The notes beneath the pieces are model-generated. The model was given only the letters and a program-made list of their open reading frames with translations, was not told where the DNA came from and searched no databases. 64,000 nt of DNA from contig CAWGUB010000017.1 in NCBI GenBank assembly GCA_963825575.1, positions 124,001-188,000 of the forward strand. The letters are read 5' to 3'. The position numbers were made by a program, and so were the translations under genes. Below are positions 30,783 to 39,628 of this stretch, piece after piece. This DNA comes from JAFDBW01 sp963825575. Lineage in GTDB: Bacteria > Desulfobacterota > Desulfuromonadia > Desulfuromonadales > BM103. Positions within the stretch are counted from its first letter, which is position 1. Every line of letters starts with the position of its first letter.

Positions 30783-32823
30783 TTAGAAGGAATACTTGAT
30801 GTTGAAGGCCACGAAATCCCGGTCGTTGAGCAGGTTGTAGCGATCGGCACCGAAGAAGTTGGTATAGCTCAGGTCACCCGACCAGGTGCTCTGGTAGCTG
30901 GCGCCGAGACCGAAGGTGATCGCCTTGCGATCTTCAAGGAAATTGCCACCGGGGCCAGGAGAGTTGCCATCGACGTCGTGTGCCCAGGCAATGCGAGGCG
31001 AGAGGGTGACCGCACCGATGGCATTGTTGAAGTCAAGTTTGGCGACTGCGCGGTAGCCCCAGGAGGTTGCATCAGCAAAGGCATCAGACGATTCGGCGGG
31101 TTTGCTGCATGTGCTCCTCCAGGGTAGCGGCCTGATCTGGGATTGCCAGTCACATAGGTACCGGCCGATTCAAGGCGCAGTTTAGCTCTTACTGCGGCAT
31201 GTCATGGACATGGGTTACGCCGACTTCACCGACCAATGACGAACTGGTCCGCACCAAAGGTTGGGCCGAACAGTCTTGGTCATGGTCATCTGTAGCTGGG
31301 AGACGTCCTTCTCTATATAACCGTGAATATAGCGTGTCAAGACCTAAATCCGAGCCATCTGTGAGCTGATTGTCCGAAAACGGAAAAGCTGGATTAATAG
31401 TGCTGCCCAGTGGACTCAGAGCGGCCAATAGAAGTTCGACATCATCGACTTGCAAAGGGGCGTCCTTACGATAGGAATACTCCCCCTGCAAAGAAGCGCC
31501 GATGCTGTCCAGTGCGGTATTGAAGCTGACCCCGAAAAGCTGGATGTCTTCCGGATATTCAGACATTGTATTGTGCCGTCTTGGCATAATATCGTTGCAG
31601 AGCGCAATCCCGCCACTTGTGTCTCCCGGTAGCAGGCTTTGCGGCGTTAGCTGCACGGGATCAATTCCGTTGGCCTCATCAGGGGTAAGATGCCTTCCCG
31701 CAATCAGCTGATGTATTAACTGCAGACGTTGGCCCCTGCACCAACCCCAGCAGCGATCGAGTTCCCAGCCTTAGGGGCTGCTAAGTGGCATTGCTGCTAC
31801 GATGCTGCACCGACAGAAACCGATTACGGTCCCGGTCAGACCGCTGAGTCGGCACGCGACTATGATAGTTGATGATAGTAGAAGCCGAACTCCGTATCAT
31901 TCAGTCGGGGGGCATAAACACGCACTGCCAGGCCGAATTGACCATCGTCAGAGGGGATCTTTGGGGGGGACCACGAGCCGACGTCCGTAACACTGCCGTT
32001 ACGCCTAACGGCCGCAAAGCTTGTTCCGAGGTCCGACAAGTCACCGAAGCCAAGCAGGACCTTGTTCCCGCCTTCGCCGGCGAAGTCGTTGGTACTCCAG
32101 TAGATACCGGGTGGGTCTATTTCGATTTTTTCCCAGTCGTACTGGTAGAAGCCTTCGAAAGTCAGGTTCTCGTCGGGCTGATTGATCCCGATACCATGCC
32201 AACTGGAACGAGACGCTTCTTTGAGTTCGAGCCCCAGGGACGCGCAACTTGCTGACATCGAATGGGGTTGATGATGTTGATACCGTTTTGGATAAAGGTG
32301 CTCTCACCCCAACTCAGGACCTGGTCACCGACGCGGACTTGAGCGAGGCATGCTACCGATTTCGAAGTTCCCACCAGATGTACGCATCCAGAAGCTCGGC
32401 GTCCTTGCCGACCAGGTCTATTGCATCACCACTCAGGTCGGTCCGTTCTCGATCACCGGTCCTCATTTTCAAAATCATAGAAGGCCGACCCGCGTACGAA
32501 CAGTCCGAAGTTTTTGTAGGTAAGTTCCAGGTCGCTGGTAATTTTGGCGAGCCTGCTAATCAGGTGTCACCGTCATCATAGTTCAGGTTGCCGTCGTCGC
32601 CGTTAACGGAATAGGCTCTCCCGCCATTTGCCAGGCCGATAATGTCCTGGTCGCGATCCGCCACCCGCCAACTCATACCGTACGACAGGGTACTGTCCAG
32701 GCTCCCCTCCACCTCACCGAAGTCAAACTGGAACGCTGCTGCCGGTGTTCCCCATAGCATAGCCAGCAGGACAGGCAAGACAACACCCAGCCGACCGTGA
32801 CGCTTCAACCCTTGCAGATTCAT
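30783..32823 (-). pseudogene. DUF1302 outer-membrane protein gene with many frameshifts
   Basis: The first gene of the envelope cluster. The intact N-terminus (MNLQGLKRHG... signal peptide, then FQFDFGEVEGSLDSTLSYG) and intact C-terminus (GASYQSTWSGDLSYTNFFGADRYN, ending VAFNIKYSF) are DUF1302 sequence, a beta-barrel-type outer-membrane family. Between them the coding sense hops among all three frames at least eight times: for example VRVGDQVLSWGEST, PFDVSKLRVPG, NLTFEGFYQYDWE, and EYPEDIQLFG lie in different frames. Segments between breaks keep good codons and family-like sequence, and the damage is one- or two-base indels, so sequencing error is as possible as true decay. Good ribosome binding site AGGAGG before 32823. 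Confidence 0.85.
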
Positions 32824-33101
32824 CGTGTCACCTCCTGATATATGCAGAAATATTCTGACCATAGAAACGAAAAACATCGCCTCAAATTATGAGACAAGGT
32901 TCTTTATACAATAATCCGGTCGGAAAACAAAACGCTATTTTACTGGAGAAAGAATACAGACAAATTCTGTAAGCAGATAAATTTATTGAAGTTGATCTTT
33001 GCGGAAGGGGAATTCTAAAACCGGCGGCTCAAGCCTCTATTCGGTCCGGATAAAACGCCCCCGGTCCAGAGACAGCACGGGGGATGCGTCGTGATTCAGA
33101 C

Positions 33102-33566
33102 CTACTTTGTCAGGTGTACCGCCTGGAGATGAAATTCCAGGCGGGCCGTTTTGGGACCGGACATCTCCAGGCAGGTCAATCCGGCATTTTCGAAGATCAG
33201 GTCTCCTCCCTGGATCAGGGTATCGGCCAGGCGGGCCAGATGGGGCAGGTGACCGACAATCAGGATGCGGCTATCGGTCGATTCATTTTGCAGGAGTTCG
33301 AGCAATGCCCCAGGCTCTTGGTCCGGCATGAGTGCTTCGGTTGTCATAATATCACTGTACGGGTAGCGAACTCCCTCAGCGACCAGTGCAGCGGTCTGCT
33401 TTGCGCGGCGCTTGGGGCTGGTCATAATCAGGTCGAACTCCAGTCCGAGGCGCCTGATGCCGTGTGCGGACTGTTTGGCCTGCTCAATGCCTGCCGGACT
33501 GAGCGCCCTTTCAGAATTCTCTTCGGACGAGTAGGCAAGTGCATGCTGCATCAGATATAATCTCAT
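33102..33566 (-). CDS. sixA: SixA-like phosphohistidine phosphatase
   Basis: Histidine-phosphatase-superfamily protein of 154 aa, the usual SixA length; SixA removes phosphate from histidine-containing phosphotransfer domains. The active-site His is in MRLYLMQHALA, where the usual RHG/RHA arginine is replaced by Gln (QHA); MTSPKRRAKQTA and VGHLPHLARL provide the second phosphate-binding and His motifs. Loss of the RHG arginine could alter activity, though some relatives with this change occur. Single gene; natural partner not evident here. Confidence 0.8.
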   Translation of the reverse strand: MRLYLMQHALAYSSEENSERALSPAGIEQAKQSAHGIRRLGLEFDLIMTSPKRRAKQTAALVAEGVRYPYSDIMTTEALMPDQEPGALLELLQNESTDSRILIVGHLPHLARLADTLIQGGDLIFENAGLTCLEMSGPKTARLEFHLQAVHLTK

Positions 33567-33684
33567 AGTACAGTCCTCTGCCGGTTGTTGAGTGTTTCAA
33601 GTTGTTAACAGCTTACCCTGTTTATTGAGCCTGTTCAATTGTCCTTCTCAGGTATGTGTCTTGAGTCGAGGCGAGAGGTGAAGA

Positions 33685-33930
33685 ATGATCGCCCGATTGT
33701 TTGCCGTAATCCCCTGGACTCTTCTTTTGCCAGTGGCTGTCATCCTCGGCCTGGCGCCCTTTCGGCCGGAGCCGCACCTGGTGGAGAAGCTGCGGATGCT
33801 GGTGAATGGTCAACTGACCGCACCGATCGATATTTTCGACCTCTTTCTGCACGGAGCGCCCTTGTTGCTGGTCGCAGGCAAGCTCCTGGCCGGACGCGCA
33901 ACTCCTGTCAACAGGAAACGACGGCCTTGA
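33685..33930 (+). CDS. small membrane protein next to metal permease
   Basis: Protein of 81 aa with two predicted hydrophobic segments (about residues 3-25 and 50-68), ending in a basic tail. It starts 7 bases before the coding end is followed by the SO_0444-like permease gene, so the two are surely co-transcribed. In related genomes I recall a similar ~80-aa protein, often annotated loosely as 'RND transporter', preceding this permease. It may be an accessory subunit. A ribosome binding site-like GAGAGGTGAA precedes the ATG. Confidence 0.68.
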   Translation: MIARLFAVIPWTLLLPVAVILGLAPFRPEPHLVEKLRMLVNGQLTAPIDIFDLFLHGAPLLLVAGKLLAGRATPVNRKRRP

Positions 33931-33937
33931 AGGTGAC

Positions 33938-34999
33938 ATGACAGATTTCGTGACACGATTAATTACCGAGACTTGGCATATCTTTACCGATGCCGCTCCC
34001 TACGTAATTTTCGGTTTTCTGGCCGCCGGTTTGATCAAGGCCATATTGCCCGATGAAGCTGTCGCCCGGCATCTGGGCGGTGGCTCGTTTGCTGCGGTGG
34101 TCAAGGCCTCGTTGCTGGGGATCCCCCTGCCGCTCTGCTCCTGTGGCGTGATCCCGGCGGCGATCGGTTTGCGGAAGCAGGGTGCCGGGCGTGGTCCTTC
34201 TGCGGCATTCCTGGTTTCGACCCCGGAATCCGGAGTCGATTCGATCGCCATCACCTGGGCCCTGCTGGATCCGGTCATGACGGTCGTTCGCCCGATCGCC
34301 GCTTTTATCACCGGGACTCTTACCGGCATGTTGATCAGCATGCTGCCGGAAGAAAAGACCGAACTGGATATTGAACAGAACGCATGTGGCTGCCCCGATG
34401 CCAGTTGTGACTCTGCGGACAAGCAAAAAGCGCCACTGATATCACGGGTTGTTGACGGTACCCGTTACGCGTTCGGTGAACTGCTCAAAGATATCGGCGG
34501 CTGGCTGTTGCTCGGGGTACTGATTGCAGGGCTGGTGGCAACACTGGTCCCGGATGGATTTTTTGCCATACTGTTCGAACACCAGGCGGCTTCGCTGGTG
34601 CTGATGCTGCTGATCGGTATTCCGCTCTACATGTGTGCCAGTGCCTCGACACCGATCGCTGCAGCGTTGGTATTGAAAGGGTTGTCCCCGGGTGCGGCGT
34701 TGGTCTTTCTCCTGGCGGGCCCGGCAACCAATGCCGCAACCCTGACGGTCGTCGCTCGCTTCTGGGGACGCAAGGCAACGCTGGTTTACCTGGCCGTGAT
34801 ATCCTGCTGTTCCCTGGTGTTCGGCTGGCTGGTCAATGAATTCTACGCCTGGGCCGGCCTGGATATAAGCCGCTGGGTGACCACGTCGGAGACCCATGCG
34901 GTGAGTGTGTGGGGAAATCTGGCGGCGCTGGTTCTTTTGGTGCTGATCGGGCGGGCGTTCTGGGTCTCCCGGAAGACAGCCGGTTGTTGTGATGGCTAG
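33938..34999 (+). CDS. SO_0444-family Cu/Zn efflux permease
   Basis: Inner-membrane permease of 353 aa related to the DUF318/UPF0718 family. About eight helices in two clusters are separated by a hydrophilic cysteine-rich loop (ACGCPDASCDSADK, about residues 148-161) that could bind metal. Conserved segments: PLPLCSCGVIPAAIGLRKQGA, STPESGVDSIAITWALLDP and MCASASTPIAAALVLKG. Named for a Shewanella copper/zinc efflux protein, by family knowledge; the cargo here is inferred. The extra C-terminal Cys-Cys (AGCCDG) is notable. In operon with the small membrane protein. Confidence 0.85.
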   Translation: MTDFVTRLITETWHIFTDAAPYVIFGFLAAGLIKAILPDEAVARHLGGGSFAAVVKASLLGIPLPLCSCGVIPAAIGLRKQGAGRGPSAAFLVSTPESGVDSIAITWALLDPVMTVVRPIAAFITGTLTGMLISMLPEEKTELDIEQNACGCPDASCDSADKQKAPLISRVVDGTRYAFGELLKDIGGWLLLGVLIAGLVATLVPDGFFAILFEHQAASLVLMLLIGIPLYMCASASTPIAAALVLKGLSPGAALVFLLAGPATNAATLTVVARFWGRKATLVYLAVISCCSLVFGWLVNEFYAWAGLDISRWVTTSETHAVSVWGNLAALVLLVLIGRAFWVSRKTAGCCDG

Positions 35000-35215
35000 A
35001 GCGGAGAGGGTTTGGCGGCTTCGCATTCACCGTAGAAGTTAGCGGTAACCAGACAAGGTGGGCCACTAAGGCTCAAAGACATTAAGCTGACCTTAAAGTA
35101 AGGGAAAAGCTTGTATGTTAAAGAGAAAAGAAGCTCTTTCTCCGTGTCTTGGTGCCTTTGCGGCAAGTCTTAGAGGTTCAGTTATAGATCCGGTTTTGCA
35201 TGTACCGCTCATAAT

Positions 35216-35252
35216 AAACAGCCGGAAGACCATATGGGCTGCCGGCTGTTTT
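35216..35252 (+). terminator. bidirectional terminator
   Basis: AAACAGCCGG (35216-35225) and CCGGCTGTTT (35242-35251) form a perfect 10-bp stem with a 16-base loop and a T/A-rich flank. It can terminate transcripts from both the permease side and the opposite side. Confidence 0.75.
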
Positions 35253-35271
35253 CTAGAACGACATGACAATG

Positions 35272-35303
35272 AAGAGGCTCCGGTTTTAGATCCGGAGTCT
35301 CTT
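35272..35303 (-). terminator. second hairpin terminator
   Basis: AAGAGGCTCCGG and CCGGAGTCTCTT pair with one G-T mismatch over 12 positions. It lies directly behind the minus-strand gene ending at 35312 and probably ends it, though the T-tract is weak in both directions. Confidence 0.55.
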
Positions 35304-35311
35304 TACTTTAA

Positions 35312-35767
35312 CTATTGTGCCAGAGGAATCGCTTTCGCCAGTTCGTAGCGGCCGATCGCCGACAGCTTTGATTCAATCTGCATATACCGGAAGGCCTTCT
35401 TGCCGGGCAGGACCTTGCCCACATCGCTCGCCATTTTCTTCAGAACCGTCAGGCGTGCGTCCTGGATATCGTAATACTCATCTATCAGTTTCACAGCCTG
35501 CTCATCGGTCAGGGTCTGGTAGGCCGCTGCATAGGCCAGAATCAGTTTTGCGCCGCGCTGGTTGACCTGGAAAAGTTCTTCCTGGTGCTTCTCATAGACC
35601 GGCCAGAACGCATTGCCTTCGGCTTCGGTCAGTTCCATGTTGTCCATGACGATCAACCTTTTTTGATCCATCATGATTTTCTTCCGCAAAACGTTGGAGT
35701 CCTCGGCCATCGACAGGAACGGAATGGCCAGCAACAGGATGGTCAATAGAACAGATTTGATACGCAT
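35312..35767 (-). CDS. periplasmic helical protein, Spy-like in outline
   Basis: Exported protein of 151 aa: signal peptide (about residues 1-21, IPFLSMA), then a helical region with a LTEAEGNAFWPVYEKHQEELFQVNQRG motif and LTDEQAVKLIDEYYDIQDARLTVLKK. The helix pattern and repeated LTxxE-type starts recall Spy/CpxP-type periplasmic chaperones, but similarity is loose and I do not claim homology. ATG at 35767 is chosen because AGGAG is correctly spaced; the frame runs further upstream. The gene lies just downstream of the OmpA-type lipoprotein locus. Confidence 0.6.
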   Translation of the reverse strand: MRIKSVLLTILLLAIPFLSMAEDSNVLRKKIMMDQKRLIVMDNMELTEAEGNAFWPVYEKHQEELFQVNQRGAKLILAYAAAYQTLTDEQAVKLIDEYYDIQDARLTVLKKMASDVGKVLPGKKAFRYMQIESKLSAIGRYELAKAIPLAQ

Positions 35768-35795
35768 GTGCTTCTCTCCTTTAAAGTACTCGATT

Positions 35796-36447
35796 TTAGG
35801 CATTATTGGGCTTGATTGTAATAACAACCCGACGGTTCAACTGCCGTCCGGATTCGCTGCTGTTGTCCGCGACCGGCGCCGATTCGCCAAAGCCAATCGT
35901 GCTGATTCGGCTGGGGTTAACCCCTTGACCGACCAGCGCATTCTTGACGTTTTCGGCACGATTCATAGAAAGAGTCTGGTTGAACTCTTCGGAACCGGTG
36001 CTGTCCGTGTGCCCGGCAACCTGGATGCTGGTGTCTGGGTACTGGTTGAGGACCCGGCTGACCCGGCTGATTTCGTTGAAAGCCCCGGCATTCAGGTTGG
36101 CAGAGCCAACCGCGAACAGGTAGTCCGACTTGAAGGTGACGGCCAAAACGTCGGCGGTGCGCTGGATATTAGCCGCTTCGACAGCAGCCAACTCGCGACG
36201 CATGGCGGCTTCCTGTTCATCCATGCTTTTGCCAACCTGGTTGCCAATTACGCCACCGGCCACGAGCGCCGAGGCCCGCGCCTATCAGCGTGCCCTTGGT
36301 ATTGCCACCGATCACCTGCCCAAGCAGGGCGCCGGCGGCAGCACCGCCCAAGGCGCCGTAGCGGGTGCCTTTTTCCTGGTTGTTCTGCGGCGGTGCACAG
36401 CCGGCAAGGAACAAAATAACGAGTAACAGAACGAACAATTTTTTCAT
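35796..36447 (-). pseudogene. OmpA-family lipoprotein gene with a frameshift
   Basis: Signal peptide with lipobox LFLAGCAPP and a glycine-rich GALGGAAAGALLGQVIGG zipper run in the upstream frame; after GLGA the frame turns to RGRWRNWQPG and stops. The next frame continues in natural order: LVAGGVIGNQVGKSMDEQ, then the OmpA C-terminal domain with GHTDSTGSEEFNQTLSMNRAENVKNALV and the peptidoglycan-binding end. One extra base or two missing bases near 36270 breaks the gene. A reading error is possible. The intact gene would be an outer-membrane lipoprotein anchored to peptidoglycan (about 216 aa). GGAGAC precedes the ATG at 36447. Confidence 0.82.
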
Positions 36448-36793
36448 GCTGAAGTCTCCATACTTTTTGATGTAAGTGAACGGTGAAGAACGAACGATGG
36501 TTATTATAACAGGGATTTTTAAGGTTGCATCATGAATGTGTTGACCATAAAGGTCACATAAACGTCTACTGAATGGCACTCACTCTTGACAGGATTGCAA
36601 AATATGGCTCTGATTGTTCGGAAGGGGCTCCATTCTCCGACAGCGGGTTGACCGTACGCGATGCACGATTGGTGCATTAACCTCCTCGCTGGCGACCCAG
36701 GTTGTTTTACCAAAGTCGTCATAGCACCTTTGGGCGACATGTTCGGTTAAACTGAATGTGTCCCTCCAGTTAATGTCGGGAGGTGTTAAACCT
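36448..36793. other. intergenic region, nothing recognised
   Basis: About 345 bases between the OmpA-type locus and the mipA-like gene end. Open frames on the minus strand (36519-36740 and 36580-36897) show no recognisable domain; the second overlaps the end of the mipA-like gene. No hairpin or repeat of note. Confidence 0.45.
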
Positions 36794-37681
36794 CTATTTA
36801 AGTTCCTCCGGGAGGTACTTGGAGCCCATGTGGTAGGAAAAACCAATCCCGGCAACAAACTGGTTCTTGTCATCGACGATGGGACTGTCTGCGGCATCGC
36901 CCAGCAACCTTTTGTACTCCATTGTTGCTCCGAGTCGCCAGCGATTGGTAATCGGGTAGCCGACTGAAATGCTTAAATTGACATCCTTGAACCCGGCGTC
37001 CGCGTTGTGCCTATCAAGGCCCGAGTTTGCAGACTGTTGCGTATCAATGCCGAAAAAACTCTCCATGTAGTCGTCACTCGCCCAGGTTGTGCCGAGTTCG
37101 ACAAACACCAGCGGCTTGGTAAACGGCAGTTCCGTGCCGACGCTCAGCTCCACCAGTGCGCCTTCGTGCCCGGAGTCGACTTCCTGTCGGGCTTCTGCCT
37201 TAAAACGCCACGGTTTGTTCTTGTAAGAAATGAACCCTCCGGCCTCGATGCCACCGTCAACGTCGCCGAGTCCCTCAAGTTTGTCGTTGTCATCTTCATT
37301 GCGTCCCGAAGCTTTGGCCAGAATCACGCCGGCCTTGAAGTTTTCCTTGCGGATGAGATTGGCGCCCAGGGATTTGCCCTTGTAGAAGATCGTATCCCGC
37401 CAGGAAGCCGAAATGTTGGGACCAAAGCCGAAACCGTAGTCATTGGAACCCTCATAATCAGGGGCAACGCCAGCGGCCACTCCGATGCTGATCGCCCATT
37501 TACGATCAGCATCTTTGGTGTCCTCATAGACCGGTGCCTCGTTGATCTCTTCGGAGACATCCGCCCATAGTTCGGCTTCTTCCATGGCATCACCACCTGC
37601 CAAAGCGACGTTTGTGAAAAAGAAGGTTGAAATCAGCACTGTCGCGAGCAGAGGCAAAAAACGTTCTAGAGCGGATTTCAT
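36794..37681 (-). CDS. MipA/OmpV-family outer-membrane protein
   Basis: Outer-membrane beta-barrel candidate of 295 aa with a signal peptide (about residues 1-28, ending VALA). Family features: AISIGVAAGVAPDYEGSNDYGFGFGPNISASWRD, alternating polar and hydrophobic strands, and a C-terminal ending GSKYLPEELK. The first mature segment is rich in acidic residues (EEAELWADVSEEINEAP), an unusual extension. MipA proteins bind murein-remodelling enzymes, others are OmpV-like porins; the role is not established. Start supported by AAGGAGATCAAC. Confidence 0.85.
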   Translation of the reverse strand: MKSALERFLPLLATVLISTFFFTNVALAGGDAMEEAELWADVSEEINEAPVYEDTKDADRKWAISIGVAAGVAPDYEGSNDYGFGFGPNISASWRDTIFYKGKSLGANLIRKENFKAGVILAKASGRNEDDNDKLEGLGDVDGGIEAGGFISYKNKPWRFKAEARQEVDSGHEGALVELSVGTELPFTKPLVFVELGTTWASDDYMESFFGIDTQQSANSGLDRHNADAGFKDVNLSISVGYPITNRWRLGATMEYKRLLGDAADSPIVDDKNQFVAGIGFSYHMGSKYLPEELK

Positions 37682-37716
37682 GTTGATCTCCTTAAATTCT
37701 AGTGAAAACGTTCCGG

Positions 37717-38568
37717 CTACTCCGGGATCGCGCTGAGCTGGATCAGCGCATCAAAGGCCGTGGATCTCTGCTGGGCAAAAACGCCGAACCACCGGTCGTA
37801 GATTTTCAGAATTTCCCTGGTCCGGTACAGGTCGGCAATCACGCGATCGGCGACAAGGCGAAAGTCTGCATCGTTGCGCCTGACCGCCAGTGCAAAGGGT
37901 TCATAGGAGAACAAATCAGGAAGAACCGTGTAATTGCCGGGGTTGCCCGAGGTCAGGGCCAGCCCGATGAGGACCACCTGGTCGGCGGCAATAGCGTCGA
38001 TTTCCTCCTTGTTCAGTGCCTCGAGAGCTTCTGCAGAGGAGTTCATCAGGACAATCTCGGCTTTCGTCTGTGCTTCCTCAAGAAGCTTTTTCAAGTTTTC
38101 TGCAGTCGTCGTGCCCTTTGAAACACCGATTTTCTTGCCTTCAAAATTGTTCATGATTTTGGTTTTCTTCAGGGACATGAAGGAGCCGCCGGTGACGAAC
38201 GTCAGTTGCGTAAAATCGACTTTTTCACTGCGGCTAAGGGTTTTCGTCGTCGCCCCGCACAGGATGTCGATCCGGTTTTCGGTCAATGCATCGAAGCGAT
38301 CTGCGGAAGTCACCGGGACATACTCGACACTGACGTCACGGCCAACTTCTTTCTTTACCGCCGTGGCAATTTCCGCACAGAGATCAATGGAGTAGCCGAC
38401 GGGAGCACCGGCTTTATTCAAAAAGGACAAGGGTGGTACAGATGCACGGTAGCCGATCTTCATCTTCCCGGACTTCTGAATCTGCTGCAGGGTGCCGGTC
38501 AACTCTTGCGCAGAGAGGGGTGCAACAAAAAAGGTAACGACTAACAAGCTGGCCAGAATCGCTCTCAT
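37717..38568 (-). CDS. amino acid ABC transporter substrate-binding protein
   Basis: Periplasmic solute-binding protein (283 aa, GltI/family 3). Signal peptide (about residues 1-20, PLSAQ), then the family signature GKMKIGYRASVPPLSFLNKAGAPVGYSIDLC near residues 34-65, with TLSRSEKVDFTQLTFVTGG and GVSKGTTTAENLKKLLEEA. It probably binds glutamate or aspartate, but the ligand cannot be fixed. The permease and ATPase genes are not beside it, so it is an orphan or works with a distant permease. Strong GGAGGAG before the ATG. Confidence 0.88.
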   Translation of the reverse strand: MRAILASLLVVTFFVAPLSAQELTGTLQQIQKSGKMKIGYRASVPPLSFLNKAGAPVGYSIDLCAEIATAVKKEVGRDVSVEYVPVTSADRFDALTENRIDILCGATTKTLSRSEKVDFTQLTFVTGGSFMSLKKTKIMNNFEGKKIGVSKGTTTAENLKKLLEEAQTKAEIVLMNSSAEALEALNKEEIDAIAADQVVLIGLALTSGNPGNYTVLPDLFSYEPFALAVRRNDADFRLVADRVIADLYRTREILKIYDRWFGVFAQQRSTAFDALIQLSAIPE

Positions 38569-38670
38569 GGTCTTTTTCTCCTCCTCAAAGGGTCATCCGA
38601 GTGACGCGATCAAATGGAATCAAGCGGTCTTATCAAATTATCGGTCTGCCTGGTCCGTAAACACAGAAGC

Positions 38671-39321
38671 CTATTTTGCAACATGCTTCTGCCAGTCGGC
38701 GAGGAACTTTTCCAGGCCGAGGTCGGTGAGCGGATGCTTGGCCAGCTGCAGCATGACACTGTAGGGAATGGTGCAGATGTCGGCACCGATCATCCCGGCC
38801 TGCAGGACGTGCTGCGGGCTGCGCACAGAGGCAACGATGATCTCGGTGCCATAGCCGTAATTATCAAAAATGGTGCGGATCTGCTCGACGCATTCCATCC
38901 CTTCGTGACCGACATCATCGAGTCGGCCAACGAATGGGGAGACATAGGTTGCGCCGGCCTTGGCTGCGAGCAGCGCCTGCAGAGGGGAGAAGATCAGGGT
39001 CAGGTTGGTTTTGAAACCTTTCTGAGTCAAGGCCTTGGTCGCCTTCAGTCCCTCTTCTGTCAATGGCAGCTTGATGACAACTTTCTCGGGGTCGAGCTTC
39101 GCCAGGACCTCAGCCTCGCTGATCATCCCTGGAGCATCCGTCGCAACGACTTCCGCGGAAATCGGGCCGTCGACCAGCGCGATGATTTCCTTGAGGACAT
39201 CGTGGAAATCCCGGCCGCTTTTGGCAACCAGCGATGGATTGGTGGTCACCCCGTCGACGAGGCCCAGTTCATTTGCTGCAGCAATTTCCTTGACGTCAGC
39301 TGTGTCGATAAAAAACTTCAT
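38671..39321 (-). CDS. tal: transaldolase, TalC/Fsa-like
   Basis: Cytosolic class I aldolase of 216 aa: either transaldolase (sedoheptulose 7-phosphate + glyceraldehyde 3-phosphate exchange) or fructose-6-phosphate aldolase, as short-form members do either. Schiff-base lysine K84 is in VVIKLPLTEEG; GVTTNPSLVAK and TLIFSPLQALLAAKAGATYVSPFVGRLDD are the family blocks. The short length fits the TalC/MipB branch. Supplies erythrose 4-phosphate and pentose phosphates in the non-oxidative pathway. Good AAGGAG before the ATG at 39321. Confidence 0.93.
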   Translation of the reverse strand: MKFFIDTADVKEIAAANELGLVDGVTTNPSLVAKSGRDFHDVLKEIIALVDGPISAEVVATDAPGMISEAEVLAKLDPEKVVIKLPLTEEGLKATKALTQKGFKTNLTLIFSPLQALLAAKAGATYVSPFVGRLDDVGHEGMECVEQIRTIFDNYGYGTEIIVASVRSPQHVLQAGMIGADICTIPYSVMLQLAKHPLTDLGLEKFLADWQKHVAK

Positions 39322-39367
39322 CTATGCGCTCCTTGAATAAGGTTATTTGCAAGAGGTCTCGCAGCCA

Positions 39368-39628
39368 TCAGCTGCGTTCCAGGTATTTGTCACGGCATTC
39401 TGTCGAGCAGAAATAACAGGTTTTATCTTTTGCCTGGGTCTTTATGGCGTCGTTGCGCGGTACATAGGCGCCGCATTCCGGATCCTGGACCATTTCCTCG
39501 CCGCGGCTGGTTTTCTCAGGTGGTGCCCCGGGAGGTTTTAACATGGCCTGTTTGATCATCTGGAACACCGTGTAAACCAGGAAACCGACAATCAGCCAGA
39601 TCAGCAGACGAACCAGCATCACAATCAC
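39368..39628 (-). CDS. PP0621-like membrane-anchored zinc-motif protein
   Basis: Protein of 86 aa: an N-terminal membrane helix (about residues 4-24, LVRLLIWLIVGFLVYTVF) and a cytosolic cysteine-bearing module, MVQDPECGAYVPRNDAI and CYFCSTECRDKYLE, which resembles PP0621/TRASH-type metal-binding motifs. GTG at 39628 overlaps the folK stop, so the two are translationally coupled. The function is unknown; the C-x(n)-CxxC/C pattern suggests a metal site. Confidence 0.72.
   Translation of the reverse strand: MIVMLVRLLIWLIVGFLVYTVFQMIKQAMLKPPGAPPEKTSRGEEMVQDPECGAYVPRNDAIKTQAKDKTCYFCSTECRDKYLERS

Larger units (their letters stand above)
35000..35311. other. intergenic region with terminators
   Basis: About 310 bases after the permease gene; apart from the two hairpins at 35216-35252 and 35272-35303 I see nothing supportable. 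Confidence 0.5.

Noticed and set aside
30869..31656. Separate small genes in the DUF1302 region
   Set aside because: They are frame fragments of one DUF1302 gene or its shadows.
36519..36897. Minus-strand frames between the OmpA locus and the MipA-like gene
   Set aside because: No recognisable family; one overlaps the MipA coding end in another frame.
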